Shown here: positions 13,768-22,748 of the stretch, piece after piece
Layout: every line of letters starts with the position of its first letter
Numbering within the stretch: position 1 is the first letter of the stretch
Source of the DNA: a virus
IMG/VR virus record: IMGVR_UViG_3300050821_009314
Coordinates: 1 to 45,357 of that record
Direction: 5' to 3' (one strand)
DNA: 45,357 bases
Notes under the pieces: model-generated
The model's input: only the letters and a program-made list of their open reading frames with translations
Told to the model about the DNA's origin: nothing
Database searches by the model: none
Made by a program: the position numbers and the translations under genes

Positions 13768-15033
13768 TTATCTCCATTTCACTAGTTTTCCTGAACCTTT
13801 GAGGTAGGCTTTGCCGGTAATAAACAGCATGCGGTCTGGGTCTTTGTCCCAATCGATCTGGTTGTCCGCCGGCCGCTCGTTGACCTTGATCGCCGCCGTA
13901 TTCGCGGGTGGAGTCACATCTCCGGCCTTTGGCGTCTTGGGCGCTGTCTTGCCGGGAGACAATTTGTAATCCGCTACGATCTTCTTTGTGACCGCTTCTG
14001 ATACTGCCGAAATTCTGGTTTTGGCAATGTTCGCGATAGCAGATTTGTTGCGGCTGCGGGACTTCATAGCAGTTGCAATCTGGTCGTTGTACTGCTTTCC
14101 GAACGCCTTCCCAAGCTCTCCCATCCACTCCCTTGCCACAGCCTGACGCATCTTTTCTGGTAGCGCATTCAATGCCGCTGCATAGGGTTTCATGTGTCTG
14201 GAGAACTCATTATTCATGTGCGGCGCGACTTCAGCGTTTACCTCGCCCTCAAACTGCTTGTATTCGCGCTCTGCCAGTGCGGTTTCGCGTTCCGTGAATT
14301 TCTGACGCTCCGGCTCAAGGGAATCGAGATTCGTTTTTTCCGCGTCTCTCTTCTGCCCCTGAAACCATTCCCCCATTGATTCAACGGCATCCTTGACCTG
14401 CGCCAAAACAACTTTAGGATCAGTCCCGGAAGCAATGGTTCGGAGTATTCCATTTACCGTTCCGACAAAGTTCGCGCTTTCAAGATTTCTTACCAGATGG
14501 GGCTTGATCGCAGTACCAAAAGCCTCAGGGTCTGCCTTCTCCACGCGGTTCATGTAGTGGGGCAGGATTTTTACTGCGCCTTTGCCGCCATCTTCAAAAA
14601 CCGTATCGAGCGCCGACGGATCGCCGGAATCCCATTTCGAGTTGATGTCTTCGACAAAATCCTGCAGCGACGAGAGCTTGGTCAGCCCTTCAATCCCGCC
14701 TGCAGCTTCAAGAGCTGCTTTAACGCTGCGCGCCGTATCCACATCCGGGAAGGCTTCGGTCATTGCCTTATAGCGCAATGCATCGTTCAGCATGGTCTTC
14801 AAGTGCGGGGCCATCTGAGGATTGGCCTCAGAGAACGATTTCACGGCATCGCGCACTGCCTTGAGGCTGGCAGGCTTGCCGCCTTCCGGTTTTTCTGCTT
14901 CGGCCTGTTCCGGTTCAGTTTCTTCCGTTGTGGGTTCCGCAACCTCTTCTACTTCGGTTGGAGTTTCTACTACTTCCGGTGATTCAAGTACCGGCGCTTC
15001 CATGGACGCAAAATCAATTACCGATTCAGACAT
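13768..15033 (-). CDS. putative scaffolding protein
   Basis: 421 residues. The first 50 are extremely acidic (repeated EVVE/TEETEPEQAEAEK), the middle is helical with coiled-coil-like stretches (ERQKFTERETALAEREYKQFEGE), and the C-terminus is basic. This charge layout and the place directly upstream of the capsid gene are typical of internal scaffolding proteins that direct procapsid assembly and then leave. Assignment is by character and position. Confidence 0.7.
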   Translation of the reverse strand: MSESVIDFASMEAPVLESPEVVETPTEVEEVAEPTTEETEPEQAEAEKPEGGKPASLKAVRDAVKSFSEANPQMAPHLKTMLNDALRYKAMTEAFPDVDTARSVKAALEAAGGIEGLTKLSSLQDFVEDINSKWDSGDPSALDTVFEDGGKGAVKILPHYMNRVEKADPEAFGTAIKPHLVRNLESANFVGTVNGILRTIASGTDPKVVLAQVKDAVESMGEWFQGQKRDAEKTNLDSLEPERQKFTERETALAEREYKQFEGEVNAEVAPHMNNEFSRHMKPYAAALNALPEKMRQAVAREWMGELGKAFGKQYNDQIATAMKSRSRNKSAIANIAKTRISAVSEAVTKKIVADYKLSPGKTAPKTPKAGDVTPPANTAAIKVNERPADNQIDWDKDPDRMLFITGKAYLKGSGKLVKWR

Positions 15034-15643
15034 TGACGGGAGTCTCCTTCTCTTTTACTTTCTTGCTTTCTTTAAAAACCGGACGGAGCACATAGCTGCC
15101 GTCCTCAAAGTGGATTTCACATAACCCTCCGGGATCGATAATATGATCGACTCCCGGCCTTAAATCCCGGTTTCCATTGACCAGATTGGCCAGAACCACG
15201 CCGGTGCTTGAATGGGCCATATACAGGGTGAAGGCGCTGTTTTTCAGGTCTTTCTCGAAGAAATCCCCGACCCTGTCATGCACCGTGTTCATTGATTCGC
15301 CGCGCGGGATGGTAACGCTCGGGTTCTCAAGGAAAAATTCATATACATCGTTGAATTCGTCCTTGTCCTCGCCAGTCAAAAATCCTGTGTCGGTTGCCAT
15401 GAGCGCGCCTTCCTGGATAATCTCCAGACCAAATGCTTTCTTGATTGGCTGCGCAGTTTCCATTGTTCTCAGCAGCGGAGAAACTACCAATCGTTCAACC
15501 GTATAGTTTTCAAAAACGTAATCCGCCAAGTCTCGCGCCTGTTCTTCGCCTTCTTTGTCAATCGGAGCGTCTATTCTCCCGCGAAAAATGTTGAGCTTGT
15601 TTGCCGGGTTCTCTCCATGCCGCGCATACAGTCCAACGATCAT
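15026..15643 (-). CDS. histidine phosphatase (phosphoglycerate-mutase-like) superfamily enzyme
   Basis: 205 residues, a normal length. The catalytic RHG is at 8-10 (LYARHGE), the second Arg in SPLLRTMETA, the acid in PRGESMN and the second His in YMAHSS: the complete active-site set of branch-1 histidine phosphatases. The nucleophilic His would take a phosphate from sugar phosphates, nucleotides or proteins; the substrate is unknown. It is joined to the portal gene by an ATGA overlap and to the scaffold by an 8-base overlap, so it is fixed in the head operon. Very clear family call. Confidence 0.9.
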   Translation of the reverse strand: MIVGLYARHGENPANKLNIFRGRIDAPIDKEGEEQARDLADYVFENYTVERLVVSPLLRTMETAQPIKKAFGLEIIQEGALMATDTGFLTGEDKDEFNDVYEFFLENPSVTIPRGESMNTVHDRVGDFFEKDLKNSAFTLYMAHSSTGVVLANLVNGNRDLRPGVDHIIDPGGLCEIHFEDGSYVLRPVFKESKKVKEKETPVNV

Positions 15644-18048
15644 CTGGAGAGCTTCCTGTAAGTCTCAGGCACGAGCTTCGGTACAACCTTTTCATGGATC
15701 TTGTGCTGCGTATCGGTCAATTCTTTGTTCTCAAAGTCTTTCGGAGCTACGTTCATGCCGATTTTTGCCACAGCCTGACTTTTGCCGGAAGATGGCAGCT
15801 TTTCAAACGGGATATTCAGCCGCGGCGGCTGAGCCGGAGGCGGCGCAGTGAGCTTCCCGGCCATTTCAGTATGTGCCTGCCAGTGAAGATGAACATTCTC
15901 GTACGCTAGCTGCTGTTCCGCTGTGCCGTTCTTGTATTTTTGCCCCTCTTCTCCATTCATCCATTCAAAACATGTCTGCCCTTCGGTTGAATGGTCTTCT
16001 GATGCATCCGTAGCTACGGGGATACTAGAAACCTGCCTCGGAATGCTTTCGACTTGCTGCTGCACTTCCGGCGGTACAGGCTTTCCAGACGCCGTCATCT
16101 CATCAACATGACTCTGAATTTCCATCAATTGAGGATTGGGCAGTGGGACGGAAGAAATCAGCTTCTCAATCTCAAGAATTTGCTTTTTAACTGAAACGTC
16201 ACCCGGTACGGACATGCCGCTCATTCTCATGTTGTCGGCAATCACCCGGATGTTTTTGGGAATCTTGATGAGCGCCTGGTCGAATGGACTTCCGTTGGCG
16301 GCGCGGGTTACTACCGCCCCAAATCGCGCTTCGCGCCCAGACCAATCCTCAGGGAAGGCCGCATCATATTCTGGATAGCAAAGCACATCGCCTTTAAGAT
16401 CGTTCGAACTGACCGTAACCACTCCCTTGTCGGGGATGTTTTCGCTGATCAACTCGCCTTCTGGCCTGCAAGAGGCTGCTGCTATAACTGCCTGACGCGC
16501 GGTAACCGCAAAGGCTGCTTTGGCCGCGTTCCATGCCAGACCGGCGCGCGCGAGAGCCTGATCCCTGCGAATGGTGATCGTTCCTACCGGCGTCGGCCCC
16601 GGATCGTCTCCCGAAGTTGAACCAAAAAGCGTATCCACAGCGCCCGACAAAGATGCAGGCACTTCGCCAAAGAAAGATTGGATGAAGTCCGGCATAAATG
16701 TCTGCGCTGTTGGGGTTGGCTCGACGAAACACAACTCGGATACGTTCTGTCCCGGCACAGGCTCGAAACTGCCTGTCTTTCCCGGCGCGTTGTCCTGTGA
16801 TTGGATTGCTTCAATATCGAATGGGCCTGCAGCGTACCAGCGGCGCGGAACGGTGCGCTTAATGAAGGCATCGCCAAGGTCAATCCATGAGTTCAGCCGT
16901 TTTTGAATCGGAATTTCGCTCGACAGGAGTGCGCGGCGGTTCTGCCCGATTCCTGGAAGCGCATGGGACACCTTCAGGTGATCATCCATGGCCTCGTTAC
17001 GGGAAAAGCAGTATTCCTGTCCGCAATAAACTATCAAGGCCCCCATGGGATACAGTTCCAACAGGGAGTTGCGCATTTCTTTTGATACCGTGTCATCAAA
17101 GAACGCCGCCGGCCTCAGCCAGCACATTTGCTCGGTAACGTTGCGCTGCATGGCGTCACCGGTCACATAGCTTCCAAGCAGCGCCAGCCGCGTATTCACG
17201 CGGGCAATCATGTCGAGTTCAATTTCGCCGATTCCCGGCGTTCCGGGCTTGATCTTGTCGGCCATCCATGAATATTTAGCCCTTGCAGAGGCAATATCTA
17301 GCTCAGTGAATGTCTGGATGGCGTCCATTTCTCCCTGTTCCTGTGCCTGCATGGGAACCTTATGTTCGAGTTTCCCGAAAACGGACGTTATCTCCGCCCC
17401 GCGCGGATTCCCTTCGTCGTCCAAGCCAAACATTTCGGCGCTGCGCACGTGCCGGGTATAAAACAACACGCGATCATCGGAGCAATAGAACATTGCCGCA
17501 GTCATCAGGAGATCGCGGAGGTTGGAATTTTTTTCGTAGATGTACTTGTATTCATTCGCAGCGTCTGCCGCGCGCATGGACGATGGATCTTCCGGTTTCT
17601 TTGGGAAGAAGTTTACCTTTGGGACTTCCCGCGCAATCGCCGCGCACAGAATGTCCGTATCTCTTCCGACGATGTTTGTTGCATAGAGAGACGCTGAATC
17701 GCTGGTAGCCATCACGCCGGTGACTTTATTTTCCCCCGGCAAAGACCATCCGCCGCCGCGTCTTGGTAGCAAATGCTGGTAGCCACGCGGGAACAAACGG
17801 GCTTCCCACGCCTGCTCTACCTCAAAACGCCGGCTGGCAACATCGGTACGCGACTTCAAAATAACAAGATCACGCAAAACGCGCTTTTGCTCAGCGTTTG
17901 GCTGGGCGTAAGGCTCGGCTGAAAAATCGCATGGAGCGTACTGGCCGGGAATAAATCCCGCCATATCGACCGTATCAGCGTTCTTGCCAGAGTCTTGCTC
18001 TTGCGATTCTTCTTCTTCCGTATTGTCTACGGCTAATTCATCCGGCAT
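15640..18048 (-). CDS. portal protein
   Basis: 802 residues, in the size range of the large portals of podoviruses such as P22. Acidic N-terminus, then a region beginning QKRVLRDLVILKSR and an aromatic-rich clip/stem region; the C-terminal 150 residues are Gln/Pro-rich helices (possible barrel). It lies between large terminase and the capsid genes. Recognised by size and order more than by motif. It would form the DNA gate of the capsid and the terminase docking site. Confidence 0.8.
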   Translation of the reverse strand: MPDELAVDNTEEEESQEQDSGKNADTVDMAGFIPGQYAPCDFSAEPYAQPNAEQKRVLRDLVILKSRTDVASRRFEVEQAWEARLFPRGYQHLLPRRGGGWSLPGENKVTGVMATSDSASLYATNIVGRDTDILCAAIAREVPKVNFFPKKPEDPSSMRAADAANEYKYIYEKNSNLRDLLMTAAMFYCSDDRVLFYTRHVRSAEMFGLDDEGNPRGAEITSVFGKLEHKVPMQAQEQGEMDAIQTFTELDIASARAKYSWMADKIKPGTPGIGEIELDMIARVNTRLALLGSYVTGDAMQRNVTEQMCWLRPAAFFDDTVSKEMRNSLLELYPMGALIVYCGQEYCFSRNEAMDDHLKVSHALPGIGQNRRALLSSEIPIQKRLNSWIDLGDAFIKRTVPRRWYAAGPFDIEAIQSQDNAPGKTGSFEPVPGQNVSELCFVEPTPTAQTFMPDFIQSFFGEVPASLSGAVDTLFGSTSGDDPGPTPVGTITIRRDQALARAGLAWNAAKAAFAVTARQAVIAAASCRPEGELISENIPDKGVVTVSSNDLKGDVLCYPEYDAAFPEDWSGREARFGAVVTRAANGSPFDQALIKIPKNIRVIADNMRMSGMSVPGDVSVKKQILEIEKLISSVPLPNPQLMEIQSHVDEMTASGKPVPPEVQQQVESIPRQVSSIPVATDASEDHSTEGQTCFEWMNGEEGQKYKNGTAEQQLAYENVHLHWQAHTEMAGKLTAPPPAQPPRLNIPFEKLPSSGKSQAVAKIGMNVAPKDFENKELTDTQHKIHEKVVPKLVPETYRKLSR

Positions 18049-18163
18049 TGGTAGTCCCTAAACGATTCAGCAGCTTGTTTGCTGCGTTGCCGCTCGCCTT
18101 AATCTTGACTTTCAACTTAGGCTGTTTCGGCGCGTCTTTTTTGGTTTTTGGGGTTCCGTACAT
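18038..18163 (-). CDS. 41-residue basic protein
   Basis: ATG at 18163, TGA inside the portal start region (11-base overlap). It begins MYGTPKTKKDAPKQPKLK and is rich in Lys; it fills the gap between the Cys protein and portal genes. Too short for family recognition; coupling and position argue that it is expressed. Could bind DNA or RNA. Confidence 0.5.
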   Translation of the reverse strand: MYGTPKTKKDAPKQPKLKVKIKASGNAANKLLNRLGTTNAG

Positions 18164-18165
18164 GG

Positions 18166-18369
18166 TCACTTTGCCTCGAAGAAATCACAGCAGTATCGAT
18201 CAACCGGAACAGGAATAACGTGCGACCCATTCCACTTCACAAAATCCTTTTGTTTGCAGTTCTGCCCGTTGCGGTATTCGCACTTCTCGCAATCTGACCC
18301 GCCCTTGGGGACAACCATGCCTACCTTGTGATCGGCAGGATAATTAGGCAGTTTGTTTTTGCCGTACAC
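18166..18369 (-). CDS. small Cys-rich phage protein
   Basis: 67 residues. CEKCEY, NCKQKDFVKWNG and YCCDFF provide five or six Cys in a spacing I recall from other phage head-module proteins, probably a zinc or iron-sulphur site. Function unknown. Confidence 0.62.
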   Translation of the reverse strand: MYGKNKLPNYPADHKVGMVVPKGGSDCEKCEYRNGQNCKQKDFVKWNGSHVIPVPVDRYCCDFFEAK

Positions 18370-18642
18370 CTAGTAACCTTCGCTGGCCTCGTCCGCCACG
18401 TCATCGCTGCCGGAATGCCCGCCAAAGATTGAGCGCGCATGATTCAAGGCCGACTCAATATCGGCATGCGCCTTGCCTTCAACGTGATACTGCGAGCCGT
18501 CATGGACTACCGTCACGGCCTTATGGCCGGATTTAGTATTTTCAGTTGGAGTGTGCGGCGATTGTTCCGACATCCTGTCGTGCCTCCGCGCCGCTGCCGG
18601 ACTCGTGAACGCCTGCTTGCCGTCTTTCGTTGGAAATGCCAT
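18370..18642 (-). CDS. hypothetical phage protein
   Basis: 90 residues from the ATG behind AAGAGGAGAAAA, a strong ribosome site. It begins MAFPTKDGKQAFTSPAAARR; the second half has a predicted alpha/beta stretch with HARSIFGG. It overlaps the coiled-coil gene upstream by 101 bases in another frame. Not recognised. Confidence 0.6.
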   Translation of the reverse strand: MAFPTKDGKQAFTSPAAARRHDRMSEQSPHTPTENTKSGHKAVTVVHDGSQYHVEGKAHADIESALNHARSIFGGHSGSDDVADEASEGY

Positions 18643-18907
18643 TTTTCTCCTCTTCTTCAATCTCTTTGATCTGCTTGTTTAAATACGATTGCCAGCCAAC
18701 TTCACCAGCTTCAGCGATGGGCGCTGTCGGCTTTTCTTTTGGCATGGGAGGCAATAGCCGTAACTCCAGACGGTCTATCCTCGACTGCAACCGCTTGTTC
18801 TGTTCGAGCAGAAAATGAATCATCCGCTCTTTTTCTGCACAAACATTCTTGAGCAGGGTTTCCTGCTTCAGCATTGCAGTCAGGTGAGTTTTTTGGAGCA
18901 TGATCAT
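18542..18907 (-). CDS. hypothetical coiled-coil protein
   Basis: 121 residues. Its ATG overlaps the large-terminase TGA (ATGA). Residues 15-55 form a coiled coil (LLKNVCAEKERMIHFLLEQ and onward, RLQSRIDRLELRL), then a Pro-rich linker and a Glu-rich helix. The last 34 codons are shared with the next gene. Perhaps a terminase or portal accessory; not recognised. Confidence 0.55.
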   Translation of the reverse strand: MIMLQKTHLTAMLKQETLLKNVCAEKERMIHFLLEQNKRLQSRIDRLELRLLPPMPKEKPTAPIAEAGEVGWQSYLNKQIKEIEEEEKNGISNERRQAGVHESGSGAEARQDVGTIAAHSN

Positions 18908-20454
18908 AGTCGTGATTGCCAATCGTGGGACACGCCAGTGAGTTGCTTTTCCCTGTTCAGCGTGTGCCTGAGTTGCGTCAGCTTCTTTGCCAGAGGATCG
19001 GAAATAGATTCAATCTCTTCTCGCTCACGCTGCTCTCTTGGCTTCTTGCGGTCTTGTAGCTGGCCAAAATGCCCATAGGTAAACCCGTCATAGCAGTCGT
19101 CCGCCTTGCCATCGACCTTTAAGACATCGTCCAGATGGTCAGGGTCGGTCTGAAGGGTTGGCAGGGCCGCGATAATCTCTTCGCAGCTATCGAGAATCAC
19201 AATTTCCGACTGCTGCAACTGACCATAAAGAAATGACGCTCTGCCGACTCTGTCCCGCGTTGCCGGGGTAACCATTGGCAGATTTTTCTCGCGCAGCAAT
19301 TTAGAAATGGCGTCCGCCGGCGAGTGCGCCTCGATGTCGCGCACAAACTTTTCATGGGAAAAGTAAATGGCCTGGACTTTTAACGATTGCCCTGTCTTCG
19401 GATGTTTTGCGGCTTTGGCGATCAGATCCACCATTGCCTTACCATCAAGACCTTGTGATACAACTTCGCGAAAGCATACGGTCTTGAGTTTGTATTCGCC
19501 GGTCAATGAACTCTTAACCAGGGCGCGCGTGAATAGATAGAAAGCGTTGTAGTGGGTCTTCCCCCAATCCCAGCCGCCCCAAACCGGCTGGAAGTCCTGC
19601 CAGATGACCGCGTCAGGGTCTTCTCTCAGGTTTACAACGTGATGTTCTCCGGCAAAAACATCGTAATACTGTCCTTCCACCCTATCGAGCAAGCCCAGCA
19701 GCATCTTGTCGCGCTTTGCCGGTGAAAGCATGTTCAGGCGCGGAATAATTGAAGGATCGCGCTTCAAGTAAGGAGCGTTGTCTAAAACCGTTGAATGAGA
19801 AAATGAATAATTTCTCGGGTCATAGATGCAACGTGGAGGCTTGCCAACCCACCATGCTCCGTCTTTGTCGCGCCATGCTCCATCCGGCACTGGAGTCGGC
19901 TTCTTATCGACAAAAATCGTCTTGTAATAAAGCCAGTACGGGCCGATTGGGTTTGTGCATCCCCAAACTGTAGGGTGCGGCATGTTCCCGTTTTCGTCCG
20001 GCTTGCATTCCGGGTTGATGCCGTTTCGAGATACGAAACGCTCCCATGAGTCGGGAGAAAACTGCCCAATTTCATCAATCAACATGAAGGGATACTTTTG
20101 CCCGAGGTATTGCTTAAGATCGGCTTCGAGGTTATGGACGCAATGAGCGAAGATGACCTTGGAACCGTTAAAGAATGTTGCAATCTTCTTTTGCTCATTC
20201 CATGTAAACAGTTCTTCGTCAACAAACTCTTTCAAGTCTGAGATTGCTCCGGTTTCCAGTTCCTTCAAGGTTCTGCGGACGATCAGCAGATTGCATCCGG
20301 CGTACGGCAGGGCATAATTGCGGATGCCGTACATCAGCGCGTTGCACGTCTTGCCGCTGAATACGCCGCCCGCAGATAACCGGTAAGGCGCTGGCCTTTG
20401 GTCGATCAACTCCCGGTGCTTTGGGAGGTATTCCCAGTCTGCAACTTTGCTCAC
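18904..20454 (-). CDS. terL: terminase large subunit
   Basis: 516 residues, the usual length. Walker A GGVFSGKT at 29-36, Walker B MLIDE at about 124-128 with the catalytic Glu, and a C-terminal RNase-H-like nuclease with WDWGKT and an acidic cluster LDDVLKVDGKADD. It packages concatemeric DNA through the portal. GTG start overlapping the upstream gene. It lies 9.7 kb from the small subunit, separated by tail genes. Confidence 0.93.
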   Translation of the reverse strand: MSKVADWEYLPKHRELIDQRPAPYRLSAGGVFSGKTCNALMYGIRNYALPYAGCNLLIVRRTLKELETGAISDLKEFVDEELFTWNEQKKIATFFNGSKVIFAHCVHNLEADLKQYLGQKYPFMLIDEIGQFSPDSWERFVSRNGINPECKPDENGNMPHPTVWGCTNPIGPYWLYYKTIFVDKKPTPVPDGAWRDKDGAWWVGKPPRCIYDPRNYSFSHSTVLDNAPYLKRDPSIIPRLNMLSPAKRDKMLLGLLDRVEGQYYDVFAGEHHVVNLREDPDAVIWQDFQPVWGGWDWGKTHYNAFYLFTRALVKSSLTGEYKLKTVCFREVVSQGLDGKAMVDLIAKAAKHPKTGQSLKVQAIYFSHEKFVRDIEAHSPADAISKLLREKNLPMVTPATRDRVGRASFLYGQLQQSEIVILDSCEEIIAALPTLQTDPDHLDDVLKVDGKADDCYDGFTYGHFGQLQDRKKPREQREREEIESISDPLAKKLTQLRHTLNREKQLTGVSHDWQSRL

Positions 20455-21186
20455 TTACGCTTGCACCTTGGCAATCCATGCTGTGCCACCGGATACTCCG
20501 CTCACGTTAAGCCGGTAGAAGCGGGCCTGATTCAATGTCAGTTGCGGATTAAGACTGCCTGATGTGATTGCGCCAGTACCAATCGTTACCAGATTGGCGA
20601 ACTTCGTATATTCCGAGTCCTGATTGAGCAGTGCCGTTTGCAGGTCAACTACAGCCGCTGTTGGCAGGCCGGAAGGAAACTCGATCAGGAAGCTAAGAGT
20701 TCTGGCCGCGTCCGTTTTTGGGTCTTGTACAGGAACAGTGATAGGAATGGATGCACCGTTCACGATTGTTTCCGTGTTTTCCACTTGTGGAACGGTTGCC
20801 ATGCCAGCGTCAGCCGTTGCGCCAATGTTGGCATTGACCAGGGCAAAGCTGATCGTTCCAATTCCGGTATTGGCATTGATCGAGACGGCAGTGATGGCAA
20901 CCGCTGTGACATTAAAGAGTCCGGCGCTGGTCTGCGTTCCGCGAACAGTGATGAGTGCGCCAACCTGGGGAATCTCACCCTCAATGATCGATCCGGTTAT
21001 GGTGGCAACGTTGCTCGTCAACTGCACCTGTGTAATCAGGAAGCGCGATGGAGAGGTAAGCATCCCCAATCCCTTGACCGTGGTGCCGCTGATGTTGTTG
21101 GTTCCCCATGAGCCAAAGAAGTAACTCGGGAATCCGGCAACCAGTGAAATTACTCTTGCTCCCGGCGTTTTATCGAATAAGGGCAT
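20455..21186 (-). CDS. structural protein with FNVT beta-repeat
   Basis: 243 residues, all beta. It contains ATITG...VGALITVRGTQTSAGLFNVTAVAI, the same NG/AG-x-FNVT repeat unit seen several times in the 1231-residue tail protein. The C-terminus (QARFYRLNVSGVSGGTAWIA) is also beta. Probably a tail or decoration protein. Lies between an ejection protein and large terminase. Confidence 0.6.
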   Translation of the reverse strand: MPLFDKTPGARVISLVAGFPSYFFGSWGTNNISGTTVKGLGMLTSPSRFLITQVQLTSNVATITGSIIEGEIPQVGALITVRGTQTSAGLFNVTAVAITAVSINANTGIGTISFALVNANIGATADAGMATVPQVENTETIVNGASIPITVPVQDPKTDAARTLSFLIEFPSGLPTAAVVDLQTALLNQDSEYTKFANLVTIGTGAITSGSLNPQLTLNQARFYRLNVSGVSGGTAWIAKVQA

Positions 21187-22748
21187 TAATCATCTCCTGC
21201 GTGCGCCGATTTGGCTTTCTTTGCACGATTGATTTCAACCTGCTTGCGCATGTTCTCTGTGTTCCACTCCGCGCTCTTTACTGGACGTGCTTTCGCGCCT
21301 TCATCCAGAGTCGTTTCGCCTTTAGGGCCGCGCTGAACAATGCGTTCATAAGGCCCCGGCTTGACATCAACGGCGTCCACTCCGAAGAGCGGCGTTTCTT
21401 TCCCGCTGCGCGTGTCAATCTTGAATCGCTTGATGCCTTGCGATTTCTCGCTGGTCATGCGGTTAATTGCTTCTTGTGAGGCTGCGGATTCTCCAGAGGC
21501 ATTGTTGACTACCGGAGACGGTTTCTTTGCTCCGGGCTTCTGCTGATTGTGGTCAGCCATGAACCTGTCGGCTGCCTCTTGCCCCTCAAGTCCGGTAGCG
21601 GTTGGCTCTTCCAGAGATTGCCGCGTCTTGTCGATGAAGTACTGCTGGGCTGGTTCATAGCCCATCTTTTCGACCGGCGGGAGTTCTCCATTACGCATGG
21701 GCCGCGTGAGGTATTGCGTGTTAGCGGCTTTGCCTGTTTTCGTGTCGATGATCAGCTTGCGAGCTGCCGGGAGTACGCCTTCTTGCTCTCCGGGCGCTGC
21801 CATGCTGCTCTGTGGCAATTCAATCGGCCCTGACTTCGTAGCCTCGGGGAGTAATAATCCCATGCGCTGCGCGCGCGTGGTAGAAGCGATTGGCTGAATC
21901 TTGGCGTCCGGTACGTTGCCGCTGGTGTCCGGCGATGAAACGATGGTTGGCCCTTTGCCAAGTTGCCGGGGAGCCGGACGTACTGGATCTTTGCCCATGC
22001 CAACAAACTTGCGCATGGATGCGGTTGGCGATTGCACCGGAGCATCTTTTAAGCCCCATGCATCCCGCAATCCTTCAGGAACTTCACTGAGCGCTTGCGC
22101 CGTCTTTACGAATTTATCTACTACAGGAAGGTGGCCAAACGGCTTGGCCATAACCTTCGCGCTCCGCATAATCTCCGGCGCTTTGTGGACAGCTCCGCCG
22201 GCCGCCAAAGCAGCAACATTGCCGCTGAGTTCGGAATACTCAGGGTCGACACCCATGGCATCAAGACCGGATTGCGTGAGATGCTGTGCGGCAACGCTTG
22301 GCGCAGCGTAAGCCATTGTTGACGGATTCATCACGGCAGCCGGAAGGGCCACGGTCTGACCTATGCCGCCAATCATGTTATTGATGCCACGTACAGGATG
22401 TTCATGAGCCTGGGCGTAGCCTTTAGCGGCGCGGATTGGGCCAAGAGCCATGCCGCCGATAACGTCACCGGCAGGCTTATGGTCTGCTCCCATAAAGTCC
22501 CGCATGCGGTTGTATTGCCGATCAAGCCATGCCACAGGGCCAGATTCAGGCGCACTTATACGTGCATCATCCGGGACCAGCGCAGGCTTGGCCGGAGCGT
22601 CTAAATTGACGCTCTGCTTATACTCGGGATGCTTCGCTACGATTCTTTGGGCTAAATCCCGGTTATCCATATCGGAGTAATCCGGGTATTTGGCTTTTAT
22701 CTTCGCAGCAAAATCATCAACGCTTAAAAGGGATGGAGCAGTGCTCAC
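21186..22748 (-). CDS. putative DNA ejection / internal virion protein
   Basis: 520 residues, GTG start overlapping the previous stop. The N-terminus has two copies of a short unit, AKIKAKYPDYSDMDN and QRIVAKHPEYKQSV, well known at the start of many phage internal and tail proteins. The middle (about 90-190) is Gly/Ala-rich and hydrophobic enough to enter a membrane; the C-terminus is charged. Together with the next two genes it resembles the ejection trio of short-tailed phages. Confidence 0.6.
   Translation of the reverse strand: MSTAPSLLSVDDFAAKIKAKYPDYSDMDNRDLAQRIVAKHPEYKQSVNLDAPAKPALVPDDARISAPESGPVAWLDRQYNRMRDFMGADHKPAGDVIGGMALGPIRAAKGYAQAHEHPVRGINNMIGGIGQTVALPAAVMNPSTMAYAAPSVAAQHLTQSGLDAMGVDPEYSELSGNVAALAAGGAVHKAPEIMRSAKVMAKPFGHLPVVDKFVKTAQALSEVPEGLRDAWGLKDAPVQSPTASMRKFVGMGKDPVRPAPRQLGKGPTIVSSPDTSGNVPDAKIQPIASTTRAQRMGLLLPEATKSGPIELPQSSMAAPGEQEGVLPAARKLIIDTKTGKAANTQYLTRPMRNGELPPVEKMGYEPAQQYFIDKTRQSLEEPTATGLEGQEAADRFMADHNQQKPGAKKPSPVVNNASGESAASQEAINRMTSEKSQGIKRFKIDTRSGKETPLFGVDAVDVKPGPYERIVQRGPKGETTLDEGAKARPVKSAEWNTENMRKQVEINRAKKAKSAHAGDD

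Noticed and set aside
14497-14982. Plus-strand 161-codon frame over the scaffold candidate
   Set aside because: Antisense shadow: Cys/Arg/Phe-rich composition with no signal, and the minus frame is longer and coupled to its neighbours.
20624-21124. Two plus-strand frames over the beta-repeat structural gene
   Set aside because: Shadows produced by the Thr/Val-rich minus-strand codons; no ribosome sites.
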